DNA of 64,000 nucleotides from contig OZ017770.1 in the NCBI GenBank assembly GCA_963969345.1, forward strand, positions 3,171,246 through 3,235,245, read 5' to 3'. Positions 34,377 to 47,000 of this stretch are shown here, one piece after another. The notes below the pieces were generated by a model, which searched no databases, was not told where the DNA came from, and was given only the letters and a program-made list of their open reading frames with translations. Position 1 is the stretch's first letter. Each line of letters opens with the position of its first letter. A program made the position numbers and the translations under genes. Source of the stretch: Turbatrix aceti (lineage: Eukaryota > Nematoda > Chromadorea > Rhabditida > Panagrolaimidae).

Positions 34377-36044
34377 TTACCCGAGGAATATAAACCAATA
34401 CCATATGTTAAATATTACAAAAAATACGGGGAACATTATAGATGACGCCTAAAAGTTTTTTGTTGGTTAACAATATCAAAAAAATGTTAGCATGAAAAAA
34501 TTACTTTATCTATCTTTTGAGCCGTCCAATCGGGACACTTAGCGCAAAGCCATGAACAATTGCATCTGCAATAATTTTTTGTGTGAGTTTAAAAATTATT
34601 TGCTTGCTTACTTTATGGTTGTGGGAATGGCATTCCTGGTCATGTATCCGACAATGGCGAGCTCGATTAGTGAAGCAAAGATAAATGCCATCGAAAACAA
34701 AATCCATACATCAATAGCCTTGACATCAGAAGTCTTGGGTAGACCACTGACGACCGAACCAAATTGGAACCTATAATTTGGAATGTTTTTTGAAAATTGC
34801 ATGGTTCGTTTTTTAAAATAAATTATTACGTGAGAGCAAGGAGTGAGTTGACACCGACAGTCGTTCTTGAAGGAATGTTATTAGGACCGATATAAAAAGA
34901 AACCCATGAAATAAAGACATATAGCGTAGACAGTGAATAGACTTGTAGAATGTAAAATCCATATAGACGTTGAAAAGTAAAAGTTGCAACAAGCTCGTTA
35001 AAAATTCCAGGAGGATATAGTCGCCTTAAATTTGTCGCTTTGTAGTCAACCAAAATGTAGTCAGGTAAAGTGATGTTTTCCTTGAGTATGGTTATCGGCA
35101 CAGGAGTCCAAATCATGTTAACCTGTTCGACGTTGTGATTAAATGACTCGTAGAATAACATGCACCGCTGCTGATCAATAGGGAACGTCCTGAGGGCATT
35201 TTGGCACGGTCCTGTCAGTTTTATCCTGCATACAAATTTTTTTTCATACTTTTTCCAATTTGCACCTCTAATGCTTACCTGTAATTGTGAGACACCTTTC
35301 CATTGCTGTAAATTTGTAGAAACACATTGGCAAATGGACTGTGATGGACGGATGCTTCTTTTGTGTTAACGAAACACGCACCGGAATTCCAAATTTTGTT
35401 CAGCACCCGGGGGCCATCCACTGAGATATTTCTAAAAATTTAGACAGGATGCACTTTTACATCTTTTTGACAGCATGCAAGCTTTTTTTAACGTCTTTTT
35501 GCAACTCACTGTTTGCATGGATTCATGTGAGCGTATGCGAGAGCAGGGTCGTTCCACCATTCAGTAACATAGACATCTAGCTCGAACTCACTGGTTATTT
35601 CAATTATCTTGGACACTTCTTGCACCCATATCTAAATTAACAGGATTTGCAAAAGTTCTCTCTGATTAGCAACGAAAACATACTTCGACGGTCACTTCGA
35701 CGCTGCTTCCTCCAGGAATTCGGTGTTTGTCGTAGTCTTTTAATAAGGCCTCCAGAATAACAGCATCGTCTGCGCATTTCGGTGCTTCTTTTTCCCCGGG
35801 AGCCGCGAGTGCGGTAGGCGATGCTGGAACGTCGCGCTTGTGTCGGAAGAGCAGGTCGTCGTCTTCTTCTTCGTCTTCTTCATCATCGTGCCAGGCTGTT
35901 AGCTTGCTACAAAAAGCTGGGCATTACTAAGTTTGGCAACTTACTTTGTTACCTAAAGTTGCTAAGTCGATTGTTGTAAGCCCGGTGGAAGGCGTGACAG
36001 ACGGCTATGAGGCATATTGAAGTCAAGAATACTTGATGCTTCAT
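34377..36044 (-). CDS. Cys-loop ligand-gated ion channel subunit with a minimal intracellular loop
   Basis: Eight exons joined in frame: 35953-36044, 35684-35906, 35510-35631, 35279-35431, 34830-35225, 34612-34770, 34505-34565, 34377-34448 (425 residues). Order: signal peptide; acidic linker; ligand-binding domain with the 13-residue Cys loop ([15 protein letters not shown]); helices M1-M3 with the M2-M3 segment SLLALTFQFG...[13 protein letters not shown] typical of invertebrate anion-channel-like subunits; a short loop; M4 ([20 protein letters not shown]). The residues before M2 read IPSRTT instead of the usual PAR of chloride channels. The M3-M4 loop is only about 30 residues and contains four cysteines ([10 protein letters not shown]). 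Ligand and ion selectivity cannot be told. Confidence 0.88.
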
Positions 36045-37260
36045 GGTGGCTGACAAACAGGAGCTTTTATGTCGCGTTCATTGCTAGCAAAGGATTTGTG
36101 TTTAAAAAAATGGATGCAGCTACTAATAAAAGCGCGTGTACATGCTAGATCATATGGATGAATACTGATACAAGTCTAAGCATTCCCGAAAAAGTGCAAC
36201 CAAAATGGAGGGTAATAATAAACTTTCCGGAAACGGATACAAGCGCTGCCCGACGTGTAGAGAGTGCTAATATGGTAATGCGGATACAAAACACACAGAA
36301 ACACTCATGACTGAGATATAGAGAGATTTCTCTATTGTGCCAAGGGAGTCATTGTTGCCTGTCAAAATGCGCAGTGGAAACGAGAGAATGTTGGGCGCTA
36401 GGCTAGCTGACAGCATGTTTGATAAAAATTGTAGTGGCGCGAGAGAGTAGTGAATTTTTGTCTAGGTCAGAAGTATGAGGAGATGCGCCCCCGTTTTTTT
36501 TTGTTTTGGCACTGGTGAAAAAATGGAGCCAGGAGATGAAGGGGAAACATGTGCAGCTTGAACAATCGATTTTGGCGCCTTCAAATTTCCGTCATTTTTT
36601 GACAAGACGAAATGGGAAGCACAGAAAAAACCTTACATGGATACACAATGCAGGAAAGCCAACCACATATCGCTTAGTGGTATACTAGGATTTCATTTTC
36701 AGCAATGCAGTAACACTCTCTGGTTCTTGTGCACGACACTTAAACCGAAGAAAGGCATGCGTGCCTTTGTCCTCCCCCCAGAGACCGTCGTCCCAGCTAT
36801 CTTCTCTAAGCTCGGAGTTTTGTCTTGTAAAAAATCTTGACTTTGAGCTACATTTACGCAAAAAAAAGTCCCAATTCCAATTTCAATTGCCAGGAGAGAA
36901 TAAGGGCCAATTAAGTCTCGAAACACTACATTCATCATTATTGGAACAGCTTTTAGTCCGGACTCGACTACTTTATCCTTTTTGCTTCTTTCCCACGAAT
37001 GTTTGCCGCGCGCAAGATGGACCGATGATTTTGTACCACAACAACTGAAGAAGCACGAGTCTGCAAATTAAATTGCAATTTAATTTGTCCTCATAGTTAA
37101 ATTTGTTGTTGGATTTGTTTTCTATCTTATTTGTTTATTTTAGACTTTGCAATCGTATTATACAGTAACTGAATTAGTACAAGAAAGAAATAAAAAAAAA
37201 CAAAAACCAGTGATAGAGTAAGTTGTATCTGCCAATTTTCTATGCAACACCGGAGTTTAA
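36045..37260. other. Intergenic region
   Basis: Upstream of the Cys-loop receptor and downstream (-) of the next gene's start region in genomic order. AT-rich and polymorphic-looking, with short open frames on both strands but no family match, splice-consistent exons or RNA gene. A TTTGTCAG acceptor-like site sits 5 bases before the receptor ATG (36042-36044). Confidence 0.5.
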
Positions 37261-38635
37261 TCAGAAGCGTGCGACGATTTGTTCAAGTTCTGCGATAACC
37301 GGTACGTACGGGAATTTTTCGTCCTCAACGGTGATATTTATGTGCTTCTCGGGGTTGATAGAGAGCTGCTCAAGTTTGCGGGCTATGACATCTGTCATGT
37401 CCGGTCGGGCATCACGATCGTACGTGCAGCACTGCTCAACAATAGCCTTGAATTCGTCACTGGTGTATGGAAGCGGGGAAAGGTGTGCTTTCTTCTCACG
37501 AATACACTCCAAAAAGGCCTGCTGACTTGTGTACTGCGCGTAGGGCGTTCCTCCTAGCGCTCCTATTTCCCACAGCAACACGCCGAGTGACCAGATATTT
37601 GACTGCCCGCACGTAGGAGCGGCAAATTCTCGAACAAAGTACTCGGGGGCTAGCCAGCGTTGTTTTGTTGGCCGCTGAAATATTGACAAATCACAGGGGA
37701 TTTACAGTTAAAGGTATTTACCGGCTCAAAGTGCTTCTGATGCAATGAACGATGATTAGCAAAGCCAAAGCCGCTGATTTTAACTAGCGTGCGTCCTACG
37801 ACAATCACGTTGCAAGCTGCTAGCATGGGATGCGCGATGCCATGGCGAATGAGGTGTCCACAGCCGTAGGCGCATCCTAGCATCATGCTAATCAGTCGGT
37901 CTGCGCTGATCATGGTTGCTGTTTGGCACTGGAGGCGGGCATCAAAACGGGTTATTCGGCTTTCTCGGAGAGTTGATAACAAATCGGGGTAAAACAAACT
38001 GTCAAGTACGACCAACAGACGATCTATAAAAGTATTTTATTTAAACTGCCTTGTTTAAGGTTTTTACCTGGCTGCTGTTGAACCGCAAGCAAGCTAATAA
38101 CATTTGGATGGAGTCCTGCTTTTACAGTATCCGTAAACGTACTAACTATAGTGTTTAGTTCTTCATTGGTGGTGTTATCAATTCCTGAAAACATTGAATA
38201 ATAAAAAATATTAGAATTGACTGCGGGTGTTACTTTTAACCGAAAAAACCACAACATCCTGGTTGGATCCTTTGTCTGAGTCGATTAGCAGTCCTTTGTG
38301 GATGTTTCCAAACTGTCCGGTACCCGCCAGGTTGTCAATACGCAGTCGGCATGGCCACAGTCTTGGCGACACGCGCATCAGTTCCCTAAAGGTGCAAAAT
38401 TTGAGTGATTTGCTAAAAAAGTGATTAAACAGTTACTTGAATGCTTGGACATCAGTTTCGTTGCGTTCGCTGTTCAAAAACGGTTCTGTCTCAACGGTTT
38501 TGACCTGTACAAAGTAAGCTTAATCTTTTGCAAACTTAAAACTCGTCTACTATACCTCATCGACATTGGTATTCTGAGCAATTCCTTGTAATTCCTTGAT
38601 CGTAGCGTCAAGTATGTGTTCGTCAACTCTGCTTT
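37261..38635 (-). CDS. Tyrosine-kinase-like pseudokinase (5' end unresolved)
   Basis: Exons joined in frame: 38556-38635 (first certain exon), 38437-38504, 38234-38385, 38068-38184, 37722-38023, 37261-37674; about 377 residues. It is a tyrosine-kinase fold: glycine loop GTGQFGN, a retained beta-3 lysine (FSVK), RWLAPEYF, IWSLGVLLWEI and the C-lobe ending (DARPDMTDVI). The catalytic loop HRDLAARN reads HPMLAACN and DFG reads GFG (KISGFGFAN), so both the catalytic and metal-binding aspartates are lost; the usual DVW reads NIW. No signal peptide or membrane helix is in the exons I could join. The region just upstream (38636-38760) contains a stop in the needed frame, so the true first exon may be elsewhere. 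It resembles receptor tyrosine kinases. Its likely role is non-catalytic signalling. Confidence 0.75.
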
Positions 38636-39518
38636 CTGAATTATTAACAACACCGCTGCGAACAGCTTTTGTTAACGGTGTCTAAAATGCTGTTGTCACT
38701 CCGATTCTGTTTTTAACAAGGCAAAAGCAACAACTCTGATGTTAGCAGCATCCATTGACTTCTCCAAGCGCCGTTTGTAATTTCGTTATTATTTTTTTTT
38801 GTGATTCGATATGCATAGTTTGTATTAATCAAGAAGTTTATTTTTTTGTTTTATGTAAACGTCAATCACAAATGACAAAAAAATACTGTGCTCAAACAGT
38901 TGTGGATTATAGTATAAGCTTACAATTAATTTGATAGAAACAAAACAAAGTGACATGTATTGGGGGTGGGGGGTGGTTTTGTATGCATGTGGTTAAAATT
39001 GGGTCTGGTATATACGCAAAAACACAAGCATCAGGAGGGTCATAGGAGGTAATAAGAGCTTTCGCGTGTGTGTGTGTGTGGGTGCTTCTTCACTCTTTGT
39101 AATCTGTTTAGATCAAAGAAACAGGGATAGTAAAGTGCGTGTTACTAATCTTGTCTTTCCCGTGCGACTATGTGAGCAAAGTGAGTTAGTAAATAGCTTC
39201 TCTAATCAGCGTTGTTACTTTTTTTGAAAATTAATCAAAATATTGAAACCTGCATATCGCTCACATAAATCAAATGGCGTTGAAGAGAAGACAAAGAATT
39301 GTTAAGAGATACAAGAAAAGGTATTTGTAAAAAGGAAAAAAAACAACAGTACAATGTTAAAATGAAAAATAATTGCGTTGCGAGGTGAATCACCCGAAAC
39401 GGTACAAGACAGAGAGAGAGTAACGATAGACGGGATAACCACAAAGAAGTCAAATCACCGGAAAAAAAAATCTGACAAAAAGCGTTTTAGCCGACAATAG
39501 CACTCTAGGATGGCCGGA
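38636..39518. other. Intergenic, with a GT microsatellite
   Basis: Contains a G-rich run near 38960, a (GT)n run at about 39066-39081 and no open frame worth calling. The missing first exon of the pseudokinase may lie in its left part. Confidence 0.45.
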
Positions 39519-41663
39519 TTACTCATTGAGTTTTTCCGTTTCTGGTACACCCACCATTTCTTGGCCGGATTGACTCGTAACGTGGTATTGGTAGCCGTTG
39601 GCTGTCTTGGTGACAATTTTGGTTTCTTCAGAGTAGCAGCAGCAACTACGATAACGGTAGCAGCATGCAGCGGCAACGAGCAGGATGCAGGCGACCGTCG
39701 TGAGAACGAAGGCAACACGAATGAGTGGCCAGTTGCCAAAGTGCTCTTCGAGGAAAGTGGCTGTCTGAAAACGAATCCCTCTTTACAAGACTTTGTGTTG
39801 TGACCCTTTGTTTACCTCATTTCCTGCAGCCGCGTCATCCAGGATTTCTCCTTCGGGTCTCTCGGTGGTCTCGCCGCTTTCCTCCTTGATGGCTGTCTCG
39901 CTTTCCTTTGACTCATCTTGTGTTTCCTGGGTGTCATCTAAAAAAACATTAAACAATCATGTAACGCCTTGCTACTTTGTCACCCGAGACAACGTACCAG
40001 ATTTAGAATCAGAGCTCTTGCTTTCGTCGTCGTCACTGGATGACGTAGTCGTCGATTCTTCAGTACCTTCTGCAGCCGATTCTGTGCTTTTTTCCTCGTC
40101 CTCGTCTTCTTCTTCATCCTGATCCTTCGAGGCCTCATCGTCGGCGTCCTTTTCTTCTTCCTGGCTTTCTCCATCCGGCGTCGTGCTTTGCTCGGTAGTC
40201 GTTTCCTCGTCGTCATCAGTTTTGTCAACAAACTTCGGAGTAGGACTTGTTATGTCCGTAACGATGTCGACTTTGCTAATGTTATGGTGACCCTCGGATA
40301 CTTCTGATTGGTCTTTCTTGTCAGAGTCAGAGTAGTCATCATAATCTGCAATCCACGAGTGAGCTTAAAAACAAAAATAACAAAAACAACGCACTGTAGT
40401 CATCGTCATCATCATCATCGTCGTCGTCGTCATCGTCGCCGGTATCCGAAATATACTTTTCATTCTCCGGGTCGAATCTCAAAACTTCTGAACTCAAAAC
40501 AGTGTCGGTATCTTGAATTGGGTTCTTTGTGTTGAGAAGACGCATTTGTCGGGGACGATGCACAGTTACTGTGTACCACAATTTGACGTATGATGAATCA
40601 TAGAACACTTCGCGATCAAAAGAAACGTAAGGCTCGTCTTCTGGCTCTGGGAAAAACTAAAAAAAATTGTATAACTGACGTTAAGTAATCAGTTAAAATA
40701 TTACGTCAATAGCTTTTTCGACATTTTCCTGGCTATTTTCAGTGCCATCAGAGATATCTTCACCAGTCATTTCAATATTGATTGTGGAAGTGCAAATGTG
40801 GTTTGACGAGTTACCTTCTGCCTTCACAACGCTGCCAGTACAATCACTGGGATCCTGAAATAGAATCCTATTTTTTTGCCTTTTTTGTTTCTCCAAACCT
40901 TGAGTTCATATTCGTAGAACAGAGTCATGTTGCTAAGACGGAACTGCTTCCAGTAAGGTTCAAGCCAGTAAGGATCGAACGATGCAAGGACATGCTTCTT
41001 TTCATTGACTGCATAAGGCTTCGGCGGTGTTCGCAGGACTAAAGTTTAGATCTTTTGTCATAAGCTAATCACTTAAAAAAAATACTTGAAAGATAGCAGG
41101 TGTAGAAGAGTGCTTTGTCGCTGTTGCTTGGTGCCGAAACAGGCGGTTCCATGACTTCGCAGCTCTTAGGAACCATGTTTGCGCAGATGCATCCCGAAAA
41201 TGTTACATCTCTGCGAAACCTTTGTGGATGGCTCATCAATTGTGAGCAAACGCTACAAAAAGGAACGATGAGTGATCAGGTCTAATGTCAGAAAGGCATT
41301 TTTTGTTGTTGCATACCTGTATCCAAAGTCCCCGCATTGGGAACAAATGGTGCACTTTGCTTCCTTTGTGTCATCTCGTATGAGTGGTTGTCTAATATCA
41401 TCAAAGGCATTTTTATCGCAGAGAAGGTTGGTGCACGCTCGTTGGTAGGTCTCTTGATGCAGGGTAAAGTCACTAAAAAAACATAAGAAATGGATAAACT
41501 TTTAATGAATAAAGTTTGCTTTTCATATAATCTGCAGAAAATAAAGATGCAAAAATACGTGAAAGAAAAAAAGTGTGACAGTCGCTGCAAAAACTTTTGA
41601 ATACGCTTACCTGAGTGCTGGCACTGTCAAGCCAATCAGTAGCACTGTTATTTGTGCAAACAT
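39519..41663 (-). CDS. Unrecognised type I membrane protein with cysteine-rich head and acidic stalk
   Basis: Nine exons joined in frame: 41611-41663, 41317-41472, 41086-41252, 40899-41038, 40705-40854, 40395-40656, 39998-40345, 39816-39937, 39519-39764 (547 residues). A signal peptide (MFAQITVLLIGLTVPAL) is followed by a cysteine-rich head with CTICSQCGDFGY and CICANMVPKSC, then a globular part with several tyrosines and tryptophans. Next come an aspartate run (12 in a row) and a long Glu/Asp/Ser/Thr-rich stalk of about 170 residues. One transmembrane helix (VAFVLTTVACILLVAAA) and a 45-residue cytoplasmic tail with paired cysteines just inside (CCYRYRSCCY) complete it. The stalk is probably O-glycosylated and the juxtamembrane cysteines may be palmitoylated (inference). 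No family recognised. Confidence 0.8.
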
Positions 41664-44035
41664 TGCGACACCAGAGTCTTCTGAGTTTTTTGACTGTCGT
41701 GCGAATACGTGCAAGCAACCTCAGCTGAGAACGCGGAATTTGTTGCACAACTGATCTTGTTAGAATGGCTTCGAGATGGCTTAGTCAGTTTTTTTTTGAC
41801 AATTCAATGACCGCCTCTCCTCTACCCTGTTTGGTAGTTGTGCGAAACAGCCAAAAAAAGCGACTAGTCGATCTATAATGAAAAAAAAATTATGAAAACG
41901 AAACTAAACAATCGAAGTAAGCAAAGGTACGCGTGAATGGTTTGTAAAGCGCTACCAATTTTTCTCACCGGAAATGCGATAGACGATACAGCGCAATGAC
42001 CCTCTCCCAATTAAAACAATGGTCAAACCAGGGCCACTGAAGGAAAACGAAACGCGCGAAAGCAGTGCAGACGGTAGCGTGGATTTTAGAAAATTTCGTC
42101 AAAGGAACCACAAGTGAAACTGATGGCGGCAAGCGCATTATGTACACAGGGACAACGCGCTGCTTAAATACGATAGCAGAAGCTCGAATTTCAGAAGTGC
42201 GCAGCACGAAACATAAGAAAGCATTTGTGCCGATTGCAACATGCATTTGCAAATACGGCATACACAAAAAAATTGTTTTGAAATGGAGAATATCAAAAAA
42301 CCGACTTAACTAAAAAGTTGGTGTCAATAACCTTTTGGTAACGTAACATAAGATGCCTTCTGCAGACGGGGGGTGAACTTTAGGGGAGGAGAAACCTTTT
42401 GCAAGCCAGACAAGAAAATCCAAACCACATTTCCTTAAACACATCGATCTGATGAGTCTTCAAGCAGGAAAGGAAAACCGAGAATTGTTCTAATGAAGTA
42501 CCCCTTCAACAGTTCATGCGCACTCTAAGGCAGATCCGGTAACATGGAGCAGAATATAGTGCTTGTCCGGTGCTGGGTATACCAATTTTGATAGGAGCCT
42601 GATCAGATGTCAAAGCGGCAGCACAAAACAATAAGAAAAGGGGCATTTATGTTGGAACATCTAAAACCCAGTTACTCGAAAGGTACCCGCGCCAAGACAA
42701 AGCACAGGTTGCGTGAAGCTTTTGGTAGTCTGCTTCCATAATAATGAAAAGTAAACATATCGCGGGCAAAGCCTGGAATCAACTTGAAAACATTTAAGGC
42801 TGTGATCTCGAACGTTTGTCGTCTTCGGTAGCTTGACAAAAATTTGTCGGGTGATCGGAGCGCTCTCAAGGTTGGGAGTGTAGACAAAAAGCTGCGATTC
42901 TTCCTCTGCAAGCGTAACGGCAAGAGTCAACCAGTTGCCAGCGCGTTGGTAGCTAGCGAGACCAGCTTAAAAGCTGAAGAAGAGTGCAAACACATCCAAT
43001 GAATTGGGAGCAGAACGCAGCGGTAGTATTCGAGCAAGCCTTTGACCTGATGTTAGGTATGCGAGTTCGTTCTTCCCTCCCTTTACTACCTTTTTCAACT
43101 GTTTTCGTAAACAGTGGATTTGTCCGACGTTCATTTTTTAGCAACTTTACCGTTTCTTCAACAAAAAAAAAGTGTAATCCCGCAAAATGAAGGAATTTGG
43201 CTCCTACCCATAGCATACTGATGGATGAATCAACTTGCTTAAAACACGGTAAACACACTTGGTACTGGCCCACGCACAGATAGTGAACACGTTTTGAGCT
43301 AAACTGGTGTTCGGGATACACCATGAGCATTCGAGATAATGCGGGGGATATCTGGCTACGAAACTGAGCAGCACAAGCTTGGAAATGAAAATTCACAGAC
43401 ACTGTAATTTGGTTTTTTTGCAGGTGCTAAACGATTTTACAAAAGTTAATTTGCATCTAAGAAATGTATCCCTATGATGAAAAAATGGGATAATCGCAAC
43501 ACGGAACACGCAAATACATAATTATGCAAGCCGGATCAAAAAATGTAATTTTTTTGTTCAAACAACATTTTATTAGCTCCCTCTTCTCTCCCCTACGCTT
43601 ACAGTCAGCGACGACCGTTTGTGTGAAATAAATAGTTCCGTGTATGATAGACAGAACCCCTCTCTTCCCCCCTTCCGACCCCTGCGCAGCTTTTCCCGTT
43701 AGCTACTGCCCCCGGCTGTCAGCAGTCATAATAACACTGCGAGCAAGACGTTTGCGCGGTGGGTAGATCTAGAGCAAATACAGTTGGCTTCCGTTGACTT
43801 TGACCTAGCAAAATCAAATTTTGAGTTATTTTACTCGAAACCACCGACATACATACACACCGCTTTGCTTTTCCTTCCCCTTCGCAAACAGATTGTCAGT
43901 GAATTTTATAAAATCCTATTTATCGGTATCATATCCAAAACACAAACAAATTAACGACGTGATAAATATGTATATGACACGAGTACGGTGTAGCAGTGAT
44001 TTTCTGCATCGACGGAAGGATAGGGAAATGAAGGT
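41664..44035. other. Intergenic region with unexplained open frames
   Basis: Lies upstream of the acidic membrane protein and downstream of the Uninflatable-like gene. Two minus-strand frames (42953-43402 and 42661-42930) read as ordinary mixed-residue protein rather than low complexity and could be exons or relics of an unrecognised gene. I could not join them with good splice sites and they match no family I know. An AATAAA-type string (plus strand) lies near 43627. Confidence 0.35.
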
Positions 44036-47000
44036 TTATGAGAAAAATGCCTGAAAATTATCTGTTTGCATGTCTTTTTTTGTCTCGCAGGCACTTACAT
44101 CCGGATCGTCATCAACGTCCAGCGCTTTCAATGCTGAAATCGGGGGTGAACGCCATGCAAATGATTTGGTAGAGCTCTCAGAGCTGCTTGAATTACTACG
44201 GAACTGCGGCAGTGAAGCTTCTAGAATTACAGCCAACATAAATTAAGTACACAGAAAATAGTTTTTGCTTTGACACCTACCTGGTGTTTGATTGTTTTCG
44301 TTGCCAAGGGTATTCATTATTCTCGACCTAATAAACGACGATGAGTGAATGACGGTTTGCATTCCCGGGGTTGCGTCCGGGGGAGATATGCTATGAGAGG
44401 ATCGCTCTTCAGAAGATGACCACCGATTGCCAGATGAGTATGATATGTACCTGTTTGCGCGATCTTGGGATGAACTGTACGTTTCAGGATGATCAATGTC
44501 TAAAATAAGACTTTTTTATGACTCCGAATTCAAAAAGAATAAACTGACTTTTCGAACTTGTCTGCTTGGTTGTCTCTACCCTCAGCCCAAATCTGGCAAC
44601 CGTGGTTTGTTGCCGATGAGTGCTGTGCGTGCTAACCAACGTGCAGGGATCGCTGATGCTATCGTCATCGTCATCATTCATGAATATTTCTCGGATTGAG
44701 TTGTTTTCCACCCTTGGAGGCGATGTACTGACCGTAAAAATTTGTTGCGGCTGATATATAATTACTTCTTCAGTGTGGTGATCATCGATAGAGTTGCTGT
44801 CCTTGTTGTCAATATTTTCGGGTTCATTGATGGGTACATCGTTCAGTGAGGGCGACCGGCTTCTGATAACTGTGCGCACTCTCATTTCTCCACTTCGAGG
44901 TTTCAGGAATCTGTGCATCCATTTTGGGAAGTATTCGGGAAGTCGGATCCAAGTGCAGAAGGCATGATTTTGATACCTCAGTAGTGCGAACAAACCAATA
45001 AGCGTGACGATAACGATAGAAATAGAGGCTACGACGGCGATCCACCAATGCTCACGGATTTTAATGTACGGTAACATGCACTTGTAGCCCCTGCATGAAC
45101 CGAAGTTGTCGTTTCCCTCGCACAGACATTGATATCCATCAGGGCAACCGTGGTTTGTTATGTTGGGATTAGGATCGCACTGACCAAGCTCCGTTTTGCA
45201 ATATGAACTTGACGTTGACCCAACGCCATCGGTAGTCTGGCCAACTGGACAGTTTATGCAAAGTGTGGCGTTAGGCTGATCCTGAAAGCGCAATCATTAG
45301 ATGCATACTTTGATGTGCCAAAAAAACATACTTGATAGGTGCCTGTCGAACATACATCACAAATATCAAGCACACTAGAATTCACTTGAGTTGTTGGCAG
45401 AACTCCCTGCTTTACATGGTATCCCATGGGACAGTTGATAACGTTGCAGTCAAATGGAGAAACAGAGCCTTCACCGTGCGTTGTGAAAGCTTCATCGCAT
45501 GGCTTGCAGTAGGCTACTTTTTCATAATAGTACCCATATTGTCCGATTTTACAAGGCTGACATATTTCATTATCGTTGAGCTCCTGTCCCAAATTGCAGG
45601 GGACACAATCATTTATTGACGTTGAATTTTCGTAGTTTGTGGTTAAACCATTACTGCAAAATCTACAGGTGTATTGCCCCGTTTGGTCCTGATAATGTCC
45701 TTTTTTGCATCCAATACATTTTTTCTCAGTATCATTATAATAAGATCCAATGGAACAATTCACTGAAATCTGCGGCGTACAAAAAAACATAAAAATTAAC
45801 GAAACCTACGATAGCAATCATTTATGTTAACCGTGTTCTGTGGACTTATCATACCATTTGGACATGGCAAGCAGCATTTTTCTTCGCAACAGTCACTAGT
45901 GCTTTTATAAGTATTTGGGGGGCATTTGATTGCTTTATTCCCGTCTGCGTAGTAACCTTTTCCGCATTCAGCTAAAAAATAACATTAAAGAAAGCAAGTG
46001 AACAAATAACTACCGCAAGACACTCGATTATCGCTGGTCACATTGAGAGGATGGGCACTGCCGCAAGTTATGGATACCATTTTTGCTTCAGTAACGTTGA
46101 AGTTTACTTCTAAAGCATCCACAACGCCGTCTTGAATGATCTCAAATGACGTGCTAAAATTTTAATTTTAATTTTGTCAAAAAAAAGAAACTACCATACT
46201 TAACAAAAAATTGAAATGATACTTCTCGAACGTCTGCTGCTCTTTTTTTTCTTGTGCCAGTCGATTGGTTGTTGCTGTTGCAGTTCCCAAACGATAGCTG
46301 ATTTCTGCAATCGCCTGTGCAGTAGGGTGTTTTGCTAGCCAGAAGGTAAATAATATTGTTTTCAATATCTTGGCAAGTTTCTGATAGGTTCTGGGTAAAA
46401 ACGCTTGCTTCCATTGTTTGAGCACTTGGCGTGGCTTCAACGCATTGGGGAACCGTATAGGGTGCTCCGTACAGCCCATAGCGAGTCCATCGTCCCTAAA
46501 AGAAAAAATAATACGGTACTTACAATTAAAGCATACCATAAGATCTCGAATGTAAAATGGATTTTTGTTGTGCGCAACGACGTAATTTTCATTGGGGCAG
46601 CTTAAAATACCGATAGCCTGGGTTTGGTTGTTTTGTTCGATAATGCTGACATTGGTAACATTAAAATTCGAATCTTTCAATGGAACGTATGCCTGTGGTT
46701 CAGGGCTAATGGTGACGGTAAACTGACAAAAAGCTGTATTGTTTTCCGCATCGGTAGCCGAGTAAATCACCAAATACTGGCCCCATACCAAGACCTGACC
46801 ACTGTAGTAATTGCTCTCAAATTTGACAATCGGACTTTCGTCTTCAAACATATCGTTGAGCGTGGCGTTAGGAATGTTAAGAACGGCCAGGCGAGTTGGA
46901 GACGATATAAATATGTCTTGAGGGCAATATTTGACATAAGGCGGGGTTCTGTCTTTGTTTGTACAATCTGCGGAGCCAGGAATACATGGAACGGTGTAGC

